Notes: a model not told the origin generated them from the letters alone. DNA of 64,000 nucleotides from Niallia alba (GCF_012933555.1 NZ_JABBPK010000001.1:2706001-2770000); one strand, 5' to 3'. Shown: positions 9,338 to 18,526, counted from the first letter of the stretch. A program made the numbers and translations.

Positions 9338-9684
9338 TCTATTTTTGGGCTTTTGTCGTAGGCGGTTTAATTTGTATCATTGGGCAAATTATGTTTGATG
9401 TATTTAAATTGACACCAGGTCATACCTTAAGTGCTCTTGTAGTGATTGGGGCTCTTTTAGATGGATTTGGACTATACGAGCCTTTGATTGATTTTGCTGG
9501 GGCAGGGGCTACCGTTCCGATTACAAGTTTTGGGAATTCGCTTGTTCATGGTGCGATGCAGGAAGCAGAAAAACATGGGTTAGTTGGTGTACTGACAGGA
9601 ATGTTTGAAGTAACTAGTTCTGGTATTTCAGCTGCCATTGTTTTCGGCATGATAGGAGCTTTAATTTTTAAGCCAAAAGGATAA
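9334..9684 (+). CDS. spoVAEb: SpoVAEb stage V sporulation membrane protein
   Basis: A 116-residue membrane protein with the SpoVAE signature: [46 protein letters not shown] and [18 protein letters not shown]. It resembles SpoVAC in layout, as expected. Its ATG overlaps the spoVAD stop (ATGA) and GGAGGTG lies upstream. It is the third core subunit of the DPA channel. No spoVAF, spoVAA or spoVAB is present, which is typical of spoVA2-type operons. Confidence 0.96.
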   Translation: MIYFWAFVVGGLICIIGQIMFDVFKLTPGHTLSALVVIGALLDGFGLYEPLIDFAGAGATVPITSFGNSLVHGAMQEAEKHGLVGVLTGMFEVTSSGISAAIVFGMIGALIFKPKG

Positions 9685-9695
9685 GGAGAATTAGG

Positions 9696-9902
9696 ATGAC
9701 AGTAGGATCAGATGTTAAACAGTGTTTTGCCAGTCTAAAAGGGGTAGAAGCAAGTCTCTCAAGTTTAGCATTACGGACTCTTGATGATGAATCGAAGCGA
9801 ACTTTGCATGAGGCTATGATGGTAGTACACGAAGTAACAAAAGATTTAAAAAAAAGAGTAGGAGAACTAGAAGGAGAGGAACTTCAGTACAAAGGTTTCT
9901 AG
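9696..9902 (+). CDS. DUF1657 protein, second copy
   Basis: A 68-residue helical protein of the same family as the one at 7060 (shared pattern VKQCFASLKGVEASLSSLALRT ... VGELEGEELQYK). It is 11 bases after spoVAEb with AAGGAG before the ATG. Identity between the two copies is modest, so they are old paralogues, not a recent duplication. Confidence 0.88.
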   Translation: MTVGSDVKQCFASLKGVEASLSSLALRTLDDESKRTLHEAMMVVHEVTKDLKKRVGELEGEELQYKGF

Positions 9903-9931
9903 AAAAACTATATTTACAGGGGGTGTAAGCA

Positions 9932-10792
9932 GTGCCTGAATGGTTAGATATAGCTGTACGCTCAGCATTATTTGTTGCTGTTTTATTTTTCATTACAAAA
10001 TGGTTAGGGAAAAAGCAAATTTCAGAACTATCTTTCTTTGAATATGTCACCGGTATGTCTATTGGAAGTATTGGTGCAGAAGTGGCTACGGGACTTGAAC
10101 GGAAGATTTTTCACGGAATTATTGGAATTGTCATTTTTGCGGCTATTCCCTTTTTCACTGGTTTAATTTCCTTAAAAAGTAAAGGTTTTCGCAATTTTAT
10201 AGAAGGAAAAGCAACTGTATTTATCAAAGATGGGAAGATTATGGAAGATAATTTAAAAAAGGAAAGATATACGACAGATGAACTGTTAGAGCTACTTCGC
10301 AGGAAGGATGTCTTTCAAGTCTCTGATGTAGAATTTGCTGTTTTAGAGGCAACAGGTGATTTATCTGTGATGCTAAAGAAAGAAAATCAACCTTTAACAG
10401 CAAAGGATATAAACTTGAAGGTTGCTTCAATCAAGGAGCCTCAGACCATTATTATGGATGGTACAATAATGGATGAACCACTAGCCACGATTGGACGAAG
10501 TCGGGCTTGGCTACAAACTGAATTAGAAAAACTAGGGGTAACGATTGAAAATGTATTTCTGGGACAGGTTAATTCTTACGGAGAGTTAACGATTGATCTG
10601 TTTGACGATAAATTACAAGTCGCCCCCCCACAAGAAAGACCCTTAATTCTTTCAACCTTGAAAAAATGTCAAGCAGACTTAGAACTATTTGCTCTTGGAA
10701 CGGAATCAAAAGACGCCAAACAAATGTATAGGTTAAACAGTGAAAAATTACAAGAAGCCATTGATAAAGTGACCCCTATTTTAAAAGGATAA
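9932..10792 (+). CDS. DUF421 (YetF-like) membrane protein fused to a C-terminal DUF1657 domain
   Basis: The 286-residue protein has three N-terminal membrane segments (SALFVAVLFFITKWLG; FEYVTGMSIGSIGAEVATG; IIGIVIFAAIPFFTGL). A YetF-type soluble domain follows (FIKDGKIMEDNLKKERYTTD, LLRRKDVFQVSDVEFAVLE, TIIMDGTIMDEPL). From about residue 233 there is an extra DUF1657-like helical domain (LSTLKKCQADLELFALGTES). GTG 9932 follows GGGGGTG. The fusion physically links the two families that flank this operon and is the known architecture of the last gene of spoVA2mob. Confidence 0.9.
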   Translation: MPEWLDIAVRSALFVAVLFFITKWLGKKQISELSFFEYVTGMSIGSIGAEVATGLERKIFHGIIGIVIFAAIPFFTGLISLKSKGFRNFIEGKATVFIKDGKIMEDNLKKERYTTDELLELLRRKDVFQVSDVEFAVLEATGDLSVMLKKENQPLTAKDINLKVASIKEPQTIIMDGTIMDEPLATIGRSRAWLQTELEKLGVTIENVFLGQVNSYGELTIDLFDDKLQVAPPQERPLILSTLKKCQADLELFALGTESKDAKQMYRLNSEKLQEAIDKVTPILKG

Positions 10793-10857
10793 GGATTTAG
10801 CTTAGATTCATACATGACGAAAAAAAGATACCATTTTTAATTGAAATAAGTTTAAAA

Positions 10858-10893
10858 ACCTTAGTCCAATTTCGGACTAAGGTGAATTTTTTT
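10858..10893 (+). terminator. Rho-independent terminator of the spoVA operon
   Basis: A 10-bp perfect stem (ACCTTAGTCC / GGACTAAGGT) with a 6-base loop is followed by GAA and seven T. It lies 65 bases after the fusion gene. Confidence 0.88.
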
Positions 10894-10907
10894 ACGAGGT
10901 GTTAGAA

Positions 10908-11327
10908 GTGTCTATTTTTTTAGTTAAAGTTATTTTTATCTATATTGTGTTTATTGTAGCAGTAAATATTTTAGGGAAATCAGCTCTATCCCAACTTACC
11001 CCTCATGATTTTGGAGCGATTCTTTTTTATCTTAATCGAAATTTAAAGGAAAGTAGATATCCTTTACCTGAGCTGTTGTCTAATTTAAGAACAACAGGAT
11101 ATCCGGATATTCACGATAATGAATATGCGATTTTGGAAGCAACAGGTGAAATTAGCATTTTTCCAAGAAAAGAATTAGTTCCTATTACTCCAAAAGATTT
11201 ACATATGAAAGTGGAATACCGCGGATTACCCATAGTCGTTGTCATTGAAGGGAAAGTGCAAAAGCGTAAATTAAAATTTATCAACAAAAATGAAAAGTGG
11301 TTAAAGGAAGAACTAAAGGCAAAGTGA
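10908..11327 (+). pseudogene. Internally deleted DUF421 gene
   Basis: The frame is open for 139 codons from GTG 10908 (GAGGTG upstream). It begins as a DUF421 protein with one membrane segment (LVKVIFIYIVFIVAVNILG) and SALSQLTPHDFGAI, then jumps straight to LKESRYPLPELLSNLRTTGYP and the end of the family domain. The second and third membrane segments and the start of the soluble domain, roughly 80-90 residues, are missing in frame. It may still make a shortened protein but is unlikely to work like its relatives. Confidence 0.65.
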
Positions 11328-11766
11328 TATCTTCAAATCAAAGATTTTTTTTATGCTGCTGTTAGAGATACCGATCATTCATTAAACATTAACAAAAAAG
11401 ATGTTAACGACTAATTTTAAGACGATTTCCTCCCAATATAAATTAATGTTTTCTCTTATTTACTCCTTATTGCATTTACCAATTTCATTTTCCAAATTTA
11501 TAAAAAATTATACCTATATTTAGGAATTTACCAGATGGTAATTTTCAAAATCACTAAGTCTCTAGTTAGGACAGTGCCCAGATCATTAAGCCTTTCTTGA
11601 TGTCAGAACTTTCCCAACCTTAATTCTCTTTTTTTCGTTCTTAATATCTTATACAAGTTCTTATAAAGGTAGTCCATAATATATAACAGACAATCCCTTC
11701 ATATTCCATACGTATACTGGTTACATAGTTTGTACATGATAAGAGAAACAGAAGGAGGGATTCCAG
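11328..11766. other. Intergenic region before cardiolipin synthase
   Basis: About 440 bases without a convincing gene. At 11331-11350 a short ATCTT/AAGAT stem followed by eight T could end the upstream transcript. A promoter for the cardiolipin synthase must lie near 11700, but I cannot point to clear boxes. Confidence 0.4.
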
Positions 11767-13284
11767 TTGGAGTGGATTTTTTATCTATACCTGTTAAATA
11801 CGTTCTTTATCTTATTCATAGCAATTTGGGAAGTTCGTCGGCCTGCCAAGGCTTTGAATTGGATAATAATCGTCCTTTTTTTACCTGTCATTGGTTTCTG
11901 GCTATATCTTAGCATATCAAACCCTAAGTTTATTCATCGAAAAAGATTGACCTGTTCTAAAAATGAATCTAACAAATTACCTGAGACATTCGGTGCTTCA
12001 GCATCGGTAATTACCAATGCTTTACGGCATTTCACTGTGAATGGGCTTCGAATGGGCCAAGTCCAAGTGTTTAACAATGGGATAGCAAAATATGAACAAC
12101 TTATCGAATCCCTACAAAAAGCCCAAGAAACCATTGATCTGGAATATTTCATCTATCGGAACGACCAAATTGGTAATCGAATCACAGAACTGCTAATCGA
12201 AAAAGCATTAAATGGAGTGCAGGTTCGTTTTATGAGAGATAGCTTGGGGAGTTATAAATTCCCGCGTGAAAAAATCCGGCAGATGGTTGAAGCAGGGATA
12301 GAATGCAGGACAATATTTCCTCTGCGATTTCCCTGGATTTTGTCCAATTGGAATTATCGGGATCATTGTAAGATTGTGACGATTGACAGAAAGGAATCCT
12401 TTACTGGCGGTATGAACGTTGGGTATGAATATACAGGATTAAAGCCAGACGTAGGATTTTGGAGGGACACTCATTTGCAAATTATAGGGGAAGCAACAGG
12501 CGACTTGCAGACTATCTTCGACGTTCATTGGAATATCGCTGTACCAGAACGGATAAAGTCAAAAACAAAATCTGAGGCAACGAAAAAGGCCACTAAAATC
12601 CCAAAATATAAATCAAAGGAAATCAATCCAACCGGCAGCATAGATCTTTCAAGATGGCCTGCCGAATTCGGATCTGAGTTATGGCCTATAGAAGGTAAAA
12701 CAGACAATACCCAAACAAAGACAGGAGAATTGCAAAAAGCGTACATCCATACGTTGGAAGGAAACCCTGGAATTCCTACCCCAGTTATTCGTCAAGCTTA
12801 CTTTATATGTATAACACAGGCGACCAAGACTATTGATATAACAACTCCCTATTTTGTACCAGAAACGGATATTATCATGGCATTAAAGACAGCAGTAACT
12901 CGTGGTGTCCGTGTAAGATTGCTGGTTCCTCGCCACAATAATCAAAAAATCGTGGGTCTTGCAAGCCGTACTTATTACGGAGAACTTATAGAAGCTGGAG
13001 TTCAAATCTACCAGTACGACAAAGGAATGATACATGCGAAGGTGTTGACCATCGATGAGGAGATTGCTGCCGTAGGCTCAGCAAACTATGATATGAGAAG
13101 TTTTCGCCTGAATTATGAGGTGTGTCAAGTCGTGTACAGTGCTGATGTGGCAAGGGAACTCACAGAGCAGTTCGAGAGGGATCTTACTGATTCTGTACCA
13201 TTAAGAATTGAAGACTTGTTGCAACGATCCCTGACCGAGCGCATTGTTGAACAGGGTGCTCGCGTGCTTTCTCCATTATTATAA
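11767..13284 (+). CDS. cls: Cardiolipin synthase (phospholipase D family)
   Basis: The 505-residue enzyme has two N-terminal membrane segments (LYLLNTFFILFIAIWEV, ALNWIIIVLFLPVIGFWLYL) and two HKD motifs: HCKIVTIDRKESFTGG near residue 200 and HAKVLTIDEEIAAVGSANYD near 422. It joins two phosphatidylglycerols to make cardiolipin in the membrane. TTG 11767 is supported by GAAGGAGGG 7 bases upstream. A cls gene is also part of the reported Tn1546 spoVA2mob cassette, so it probably travels with the spore operons and may alter spore membrane lipids. Confidence 0.94.
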   Translation: MEWIFYLYLLNTFFILFIAIWEVRRPAKALNWIIIVLFLPVIGFWLYLSISNPKFIHRKRLTCSKNESNKLPETFGASASVITNALRHFTVNGLRMGQVQVFNNGIAKYEQLIESLQKAQETIDLEYFIYRNDQIGNRITELLIEKALNGVQVRFMRDSLGSYKFPREKIRQMVEAGIECRTIFPLRFPWILSNWNYRDHCKIVTIDRKESFTGGMNVGYEYTGLKPDVGFWRDTHLQIIGEATGDLQTIFDVHWNIAVPERIKSKTKSEATKKATKIPKYKSKEINPTGSIDLSRWPAEFGSELWPIEGKTDNTQTKTGELQKAYIHTLEGNPGIPTPVIRQAYFICITQATKTIDITTPYFVPETDIIMALKTAVTRGVRVRLLVPRHNNQKIVGLASRTYYGELIEAGVQIYQYDKGMIHAKVLTIDEEIAAVGSANYDMRSFRLNYEVCQVVYSADVARELTEQFERDLTDSVPLRIEDLLQRSLTERIVEQGARVLSPLL

Positions 13285-13493
13285 GTTGATGTATCCTGTT
13301 TTTATTGTTCTATCTTAAATCTAGATTTAACTTTGTTTTTAATATATTTCTGACTTATTTGAAAAAGAACTTCCAACATGGGTTTTTTCTTATTTACGAT
13401 GGAAATTCATTACTAAAAAACGGTAATACTAAAAAGGCAGCTCAAAGAGTTTGAATTCAAAAATATCTGTTACCTTTTCATTTAAATATAGAG

Positions 13494-14072
13494 GTGATAT
13501 CAATAGATAATATATTTGAAAATCTTAAGGAAATACGTTTATTAGAAGATAAGCTCTATCATTTAGAATTAAATAGTTGGCTAAAAAATGAGTTTTTAAC
13601 TTGGGAATGGTGGATACTAGTCGTTTTTTTAGTTGTGCCTTGGGTTATATGGGCTAAACTTGTTAAACGAGACATTATTTTAGAAATTTTGTTATTTGGT
13701 ACCATAATTATCTTGACAACAACCTTATTAGATGTAGTTGGTGCACAGTACAGTTTTTGGGATTACCCCATTGCATTCCTACCTTTTATTCCCAGGGCCT
13801 TTCCTTTTGATTTTTCAATGGTACCTGTAGCTTACATGTTGTTATATCAATATTTTAGAACATGGAAATCTTTTATTTTAGCCCAGATCATTATGGCACT
13901 AACATATGCCTATATAGGTGAACCCTTTTGCGAGTGGGTCAAACTTGTTAATTATTTAGAGTGGAGATACAGATATTCATTCATATATTACATCATTGTT
14001 GGAATTGTAACTCGAGCTTTAATACTAAAACTAGCCTCTTTATCTAAACCTCAAGATCTTACAACTAAGTAA
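13494..14072 (+). CDS. CBO0543-like membrane protein, intact copy
   Basis: Up to 192 residues with about five hydrophobic segments (WEWWILVVFLVVPWVIWAKL, IILEILLFGTIIILTTTLL, FSMVPVAYMLLYQYF, ILAQIIMALTYAYIG, YYIIVGIVTRALILKLAS) and the aromatic GEPFCEWVKLVNYLEWRY. This resembles the CBO0543 family of spore-former membrane proteins; no function is known. The start is uncertain: GTG 13494 lies within the apparent GAGGTGAT ribosome binding site, and no other standard start is near. The gene ends 24 bases before the DUF421 start, so the two form a pair. Confidence 0.65.
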   Translation: MISIDNIFENLKEIRLLEDKLYHLELNSWLKNEFLTWEWWILVVFLVVPWVIWAKLVKRDIILEILLFGTIIILTTTLLDVVGAQYSFWDYPIAFLPFIPRAFPFDFSMVPVAYMLLYQYFRTWKSFILAQIIMALTYAYIGEPFCEWVKLVNYLEWRYRYSFIYYIIVGIVTRALILKLASLSKPQDLTTK

Positions 14073-14095
14073 AATTTAAATTGGAGGAAAAAACT

Positions 14096-14779
14096 TTGGA
14101 AGAAGTTAATATTGGTTTACTGACGATCAAAGTCATCGTTGGTTTTGCCACTTTATTTTTTATCATTATCATAACAGGCAGAACATCCATCTATCAGTTA
14201 ACCCCGTTTCACTTAGTTTTTGTGTTAGTACTTGGAGATTTTTTAGGAAATACCATTTATGAAGATAAGGTAGGGATTTTTCATTTTTTATATGCCATCG
14301 GATTGTGGACGTTTCTTATGTTGGGAATAGAGTTTATGACTCTAAAAAATAAATCGACACGTTCTCTCTTATTAGGCAATCCTAACATCATCATTCGAGA
14401 TGGTGTTATGGACAGAAAGTTACTTACAAAGAACAAATTGGATGTAAATCAAGTATTGAGTATACTCCGTCAAAATAATGTCTTTTCAGTTCGCGAAGTC
14501 AAATACGGTATATTGGAAGCTAATGGGCAAATAAGTTTATTATTAAAATCCAAGTATCAAAAACCAGACAAGCAAGATCTCAATCTTCCAGAAAGTCCAG
14601 TAGACCTCCCAACATCGTTAATTATAGATGGGGAAATTTTATGGGATAATTTACATGAACTCGGATTTGATCAACAGTGGTTAGATAACCAATTAACTAC
14701 CAATGGATATGATAATGTAAAGCGTATACTTTACGCAGATTGGCGAGAGAGTGAAGGCATACATGTAAGTCCTAAATAA
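14096..14779 (+). CDS. DUF421 (YetF-type) membrane protein, right copy
   Basis: Protein identical to the copy at 1070-1753 (227 residues, three membrane segments plus YetF domain with IIRDGVMDRKLL and VREVKYGILE). TTG 14096 has GGAGG 8 bases upstream. It follows the CBO0543-like gene closely and is probably translated with it. No terminator with a T-run follows before the repeat boundary. Confidence 0.8.
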   Translation: MEEVNIGLLTIKVIVGFATLFFIIIITGRTSIYQLTPFHLVFVLVLGDFLGNTIYEDKVGIFHFLYAIGLWTFLMLGIEFMTLKNKSTRSLLLGNPNIIIRDGVMDRKLLTKNKLDVNQVLSILRQNNVFSVREVKYGILEANGQISLLLKSKYQKPDKQDLNLPESPVDLPTSLIIDGEILWDNLHELGFDQQWLDNQLTTNGYDNVKRILYADWRESEGIHVSPK

Positions 14780-14872
14780 AATTTGTTAGGATAAGAGCAC
14801 ATCAATTTTCTTGGTGAATATAAACTTTAGTCTTCAACAATCAGGCGCTTTAATGAAGTAACTAAAGCCTAA

Positions 14873-15340
14873 TTTTTCACTTATAACACCGAGAAATTAG
14901 ACTTTTTATATTTTGGTTTCCTTAACGTTGTAAATCCGCATTTTCCTGACGCTACCCCTAAATGGAGCCCTTTAGCACCATTACAATATGAGACAAATGA
15001 AAACGGAGTGGTACCAGGAAAAAGGTGGGAAGATGGGAGCGGTGAATATACTCCCAGTATGGATACAAGAATTTTTCAGTTGAGAATAACAGGGCTAACA
15101 GACAATTTAATAGATGACTTAATAAGTAGAGAACGGTTTACTTATAGCAGAGAAGACTATGTGCAAATAAAGCATTCTGATTTTGATCTGTTAATAGTGC
15201 ATGAGGATCCGGAATTTAGTTTGAAAGAAGTATTTGCTTCTAGAGGAAATATCGTCATGTATGTACGGTATTGGGGATATGCAGATGTAAATACTTTAAT
15301 AGAAAATGTAGACGGGAAAATAGCTTTGATGCTTGATTAA
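14873..15340 (+). pseudogene. 5'-truncated gene of unknown family at the island edge
   Basis: The frame is open from 14873, right after a stop. The first 45 codons (EKLDFLYFGFLNVVNPHFPD, then TPKWSPLAPLQYE) read like real protein but contain no start codon; the first usable one is GTG 15008, giving 110 residues ending VDGKIALMLD. The inverted repeat ends only 26 bases upstream. The simplest view is a chromosomal gene cut by the island. I do not recognise the family. Confidence 0.55.
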
Positions 15341-15362
15341 TTAAAAATAAGGAGAATGCAAA

Positions 15363-15933
15363 ATGAATAGGTGATTTTCTAACGAAATTACATAGTATTC
15401 ATTTATTAGAATTAGAGGGAACAAATCTAACAACCATCCACACATTAACGTATTGGAAAGACTTATACGGTAACATTAAGAAAGAATTATTTCCTTTTTT
15501 AAGCAACCAACAACAAGAACAAATTAGCCATATATTTGATGATTTCCTAGATGATTATCCAGATTCACTTAATAAAAAAGTAGTTATTCATGGTGACTTA
15601 ACCATATCAAACATAATTTATCAGGAACGAAAGGAGAGGATAACTGGTGTCATCGATTTTACTGATGCTCAAATAGGAGATCCCGCCTTTGATTTTGCAG
15701 GAATCTATTGGTCGTTTGGCCCAAAGTTTACAAGAGATGTATTAGCTCATTATCAATCTACGGAGCCATCGGAATCATTGTTTGACAGAGTTAGTAAATT
15801 TTACGGATTACAACCAGTTTTTCATAATTTACTTTATGCCATTAGCAATAAACAAAATATAGACTGGAACTCAGCGTTAGCAAGATTTTCATTTCTTTAT
15901 CATTACACATTTGAAAAGGAGAAGAAACAATAA
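15363..15933 (+). pseudogene. Aminoglycoside-phosphotransferase-like gene with N-terminal deletion
   Basis: From 15370 a 187-codon frame contains the APH/choline-kinase catalytic loop and metal site: VVIHGDLTISNIIYQ and GVIDFTDAQIGDPAFDFAG. The N-lobe with its nucleotide-binding region is absent. An AAGGAG site and ATG AAT AGG TGA stand just before, so the original start seems retained but is followed at once by an out-of-frame stop. This pattern fits a deletion that removed the first third of the gene. Confidence 0.75.
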
Positions 15934-15967
15934 AAGAATAATGGATATCGTATCTGATAAAATAAAT

Positions 15968-16003
15968 GGGCAAACGAGATGAAAGATCAACTTGTTTGCC
16001 CAC
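15968..16003 (-). terminator. Terminator overlapping the end of scrR
   Basis: TGGGCAAAC and GTTTGCCCA form a 9-bp stem; on the minus strand it is followed by TTTATTTTAT. The upstream arm includes the last codons of scrR. Confidence 0.65.
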
Positions 16004-16964
16004 TTATTAGTTTTACGGGAATTTCATAACGATCCTCTTGATTATTGTCTCCTTCTATCTTCTGTATAAGTAGTTCTACACAAAGTTTAGCTAATTCTCC
16101 GAGAGGCTGTTTGACAGTAGTTAGTTTAGGAAAATAGTTTTCAATAAAAGAGGTTCCATCATAACCAACAAGTTTAAAGTCTTTAGGTGCTGATAAACCA
16201 AGTTTTTCCGCTTCATTTATAACTAAAAGAGCTTTCATGTCATCTGAGCAAAAGATTCCTTCTGGCTGTTCTGACTTAAGCATTTTAGATATCTCTACTG
16301 ATTTTCTTAAGGGAGTAAAGCTTCCGTTTATTGAAATTACTTTGGGATCTAAACCAGCTTTATTCATCTCATCTAAATACCCTTTAGTACGCAAGTGGGT
16401 TGGCGATTTAATATCATTGCTTCCCGTTAACATGATTATTTTTTGAATACCGTGGTTTATTAAAGAACGAGTAGCTAAAACACCACCTTGATAATTGTCA
16501 CTGCTCACAATCGGTATACTTGATGCAAGAAAACGGTCAAAACTAATAATAGGTGCCTTGATATTTGTATAATCATCATGGTTTAGATTATGAGCACCAG
16601 CAATTATTCCTTCCACTTGATTTGCTTGGAGCATCTGAATATATTCACGTTCTTTATCCGAATTATGTTCACTATTGCATTGAATTGTCTTATATCCCAT
16701 ATTAAACAGCTCTCGCTCTAAGTGATCGATTAGTTCTGCATAAAACACATTATTCAAGGCAGGGAAGATTAATCCTACTAGTTTTGTGGACTTCCCTTGT
16801 AAACTGCGCGCTAGATTATTGGGATGATAATGAAGCTCTTTCATCGCTTCATGAACTTTAGCTATTGTTTTTTCTGAAAGATAGCCTTTTTTATTGATAA
16901 CACGGCTTACCGTTGTAGGACTCACTCCAGCTAACTTGGCTACATCGGTTAATTTTGCAACCAT
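15987..16964 (-). CDS. scrR: LacI-family sucrose operon repressor
   Basis: The 325-residue protein starts with a LacI helix-turn-helix and hinge (KLTDVAKLAGVSPTTVSRVI, HYHPNNLARSLQGK), followed by a periplasmic-binding-protein-like effector domain (LVGLIFPALNNVFYAELI, GIFCSDDMKALL, LVGYDGTSFIE). It lies 6 bases after scrB in the same transcript, so it likely represses its own operon and the divergent PTS gene. The two operators at 18519-18600 have the AAACGTTT core expected for this family. Confidence 0.9.
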   Translation of the reverse strand: MVAKLTDVAKLAGVSPTTVSRVINKKGYLSEKTIAKVHEAMKELHYHPNNLARSLQGKSTKLVGLIFPALNNVFYAELIDHLERELFNMGYKTIQCNSEHNSDKEREYIQMLQANQVEGIIAGAHNLNHDDYTNIKAPIISFDRFLASSIPIVSSDNYQGGVLATRSLINHGIQKIIMLTGSNDIKSPTHLRTKGYLDEMNKAGLDPKVISINGSFTPLRKSVEISKMLKSEQPEGIFCSDDMKALLVINEAEKLGLSAPKDFKLVGYDGTSFIENYFPKLTTVKQPLGELAKLCVELLIQKIEGDNNQEDRYEIPVKLISGQTS

Positions 16965-16970
16965 TTTATT

Positions 16971-18452
16971 CTACCTCTTCTGATTATTTAGTCTCCATAG
17001 TTTTCCGCTGAGATCTATTTTAGAATGAAGGTAAACAAATGTTTGTGATTCATCTGGAAAAACACGCCCAGAAATAACCCGTTCACCCTCATTTACAAAG
17101 CACTCAAAAACAGAAGTATCAGCAAATAGATTTATTTTCATTTCTTCCTTTTTGGTAACAAACGCTTCTCGTTTAAAGCCATATTCTTCTCCAAAGCGCT
17201 CGCCTGCAAATTCTCTATCTACAGAAACTTTACCATTTACTGAATCGAGTGTAAAGGCTAAATAGCGGGTTTCATCAGCATTTGAAAAGAGTTTTAGTTC
17301 GACGATTTCATTTTTGGGTATCGTCAATTCTAATTCAAAACGATTGGTTTTTGTGTCAAGTGAACGATGAAATATATGCTCTATTTGACGCAAACTTTTT
17401 GTTTCATCTACTGGATATTGTTTCAGTTTACCATTATGCAAGGTCAGTTCTTTCACTAAACTCAACATACCTTGATAGCCTTCCTTATCAGTCGGATAGC
17501 TTATTTCTGGTAAACCAATCCAACTAACAGACAGAGCTCTCCCATCAGGTGCATTAAATGCCTGTGTTGCATAGACTTCAAAGCCTTCATCTAGATTTTG
17601 CAGACTTGTAGCATTGGTAATTGCTGCATTAGTAGGCTCAAATGTTTCTCCAATAATGTACATATTCGGATAGATATTTTCGTATGGGTGTATTGATTGT
17701 GATAACCCTTGTGGACAGAAAAGTAAGACAGGAACCTCCTTAATAAAAATAAGGGTAGGGCATTCAATCATAAAACCGAGCTCAGAACGAGAAAAAGTCA
17801 ATTCCCCAATTAAGTTCCAGTTCTTTATATTATTTGATAATGCTTTATAGAGAAAAATAGCTCCTGTTTTATCTGATTGTTTCTGTGCACCAATAATCAT
17901 ATAGAATTGATTTTGATAACGAAAGATTTGGGGATCTCTAAAATGATCTGTTGTTTCTTCCGGCTGGTTAACTAATGGATTGTCAAATTTTTCGATAGTT
18001 CCGTCTGTATACATAAAAGCACCATTTTGAAAGGTAAAACGATTCCAATTATCATCTCTAACATTGCCTGTGTAAAATAGGAATAGCTTTTCCTCATCGA
18101 TTGGATAAGCTGAGCCAGAATATACTCCATGAGAGTCATAATTATTGTCAGATTGTAGGGCAATCCCTTTTTCTTCCCAATGAATGAGATCTTCACTTTC
18201 TAAGTGATACCAACTTTTTAGGCCATGAGCAGCCCCGAATGGGTAGTATTGAAAAAATAGCTGCCATTTGCCATTAAAGAAAGAGAAGCCATTCGGATCA
18301 TTTAATAGTCCAGTTTTTGGCTCAATATGATAGCCAGTTCGCCATTTAGAACTGGCTACTGAATTTGTTAAAGCTACCACATATTCATCATCCCATTCAG
18401 AATAAGGTTTATATCTAAGTTCCCGTGTCCATTTGCTAATAATTTCTGTCAT
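16971..18452 (-). CDS. scrB: Sucrose-6-phosphate hydrolase (GH32)
   Basis: The 493-residue enzyme splits sucrose-6-phosphate into glucose-6-phosphate and fructose in the cytoplasm. GH32 marks are HIEPKTGLLNDPNGFSFF (Asp nucleophile in NDPNG), FRDPQIF and MIECPTLI (acid/base Glu), all in the five-bladed propeller part, with a C-terminal beta-sandwich that includes FECFVNEGERVISGR. It pairs with the divergent sucrose PTS gene. GGAGGAG precedes the ATG. Full length and intact. Confidence 0.95.
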   Translation of the reverse strand: MTEIISKWTRELRYKPYSEWDDEYVVALTNSVASSKWRTGYHIEPKTGLLNDPNGFSFFNGKWQLFFQYYPFGAAHGLKSWYHLESEDLIHWEEKGIALQSDNNYDSHGVYSGSAYPIDEEKLFLFYTGNVRDDNWNRFTFQNGAFMYTDGTIEKFDNPLVNQPEETTDHFRDPQIFRYQNQFYMIIGAQKQSDKTGAIFLYKALSNNIKNWNLIGELTFSRSELGFMIECPTLIFIKEVPVLLFCPQGLSQSIHPYENIYPNMYIIGETFEPTNAAITNATSLQNLDEGFEVYATQAFNAPDGRALSVSWIGLPEISYPTDKEGYQGMLSLVKELTLHNGKLKQYPVDETKSLRQIEHIFHRSLDTKTNRFELELTIPKNEIVELKLFSNADETRYLAFTLDSVNGKVSVDREFAGERFGEEYGFKREAFVTKKEEMKINLFADTSVFECFVNEGERVISGRVFPDESQTFVYLHSKIDLSGKLWRLNNQKR

Positions 18453-18497
18453 GTAAGTTAAACTCCTCCGTTATAAATCCTTAGGTTACTTAATGGA

Positions 18498-18526
18498 ATT
18501 TTAAAACGCCTCTAAATATATGTCAA
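18498..18526 (-). promoter_or_regulatory. scrB-scrR promoter
   Basis: On the minus strand TTGACA (18521-18526) and TAAAAT (18498-18503) are separated by exactly 17 bases, 45 bases before the scrB start. The -35 box lies within operator O1. Confidence 0.8.

Larger units (their letters stand above)
13367..14846 (+). repeat. Right copy of the 1.5-kb inverted repeat
   Basis: Reverse complement of 1010-2546. The inner edge starts at GAACTTCCAACATGGG (13367) and the outer edge ends in CTTCAACAATCAGGC (14846). It contains an intact CBO0543-like gene and the DUF421 gene. Confidence 0.9.

Noticed and set aside
9814-10050. Minus-strand gene across the DUF1657/DUF421 junction
   Set aside because: It is antisense to two operon genes with proper starts; no support.
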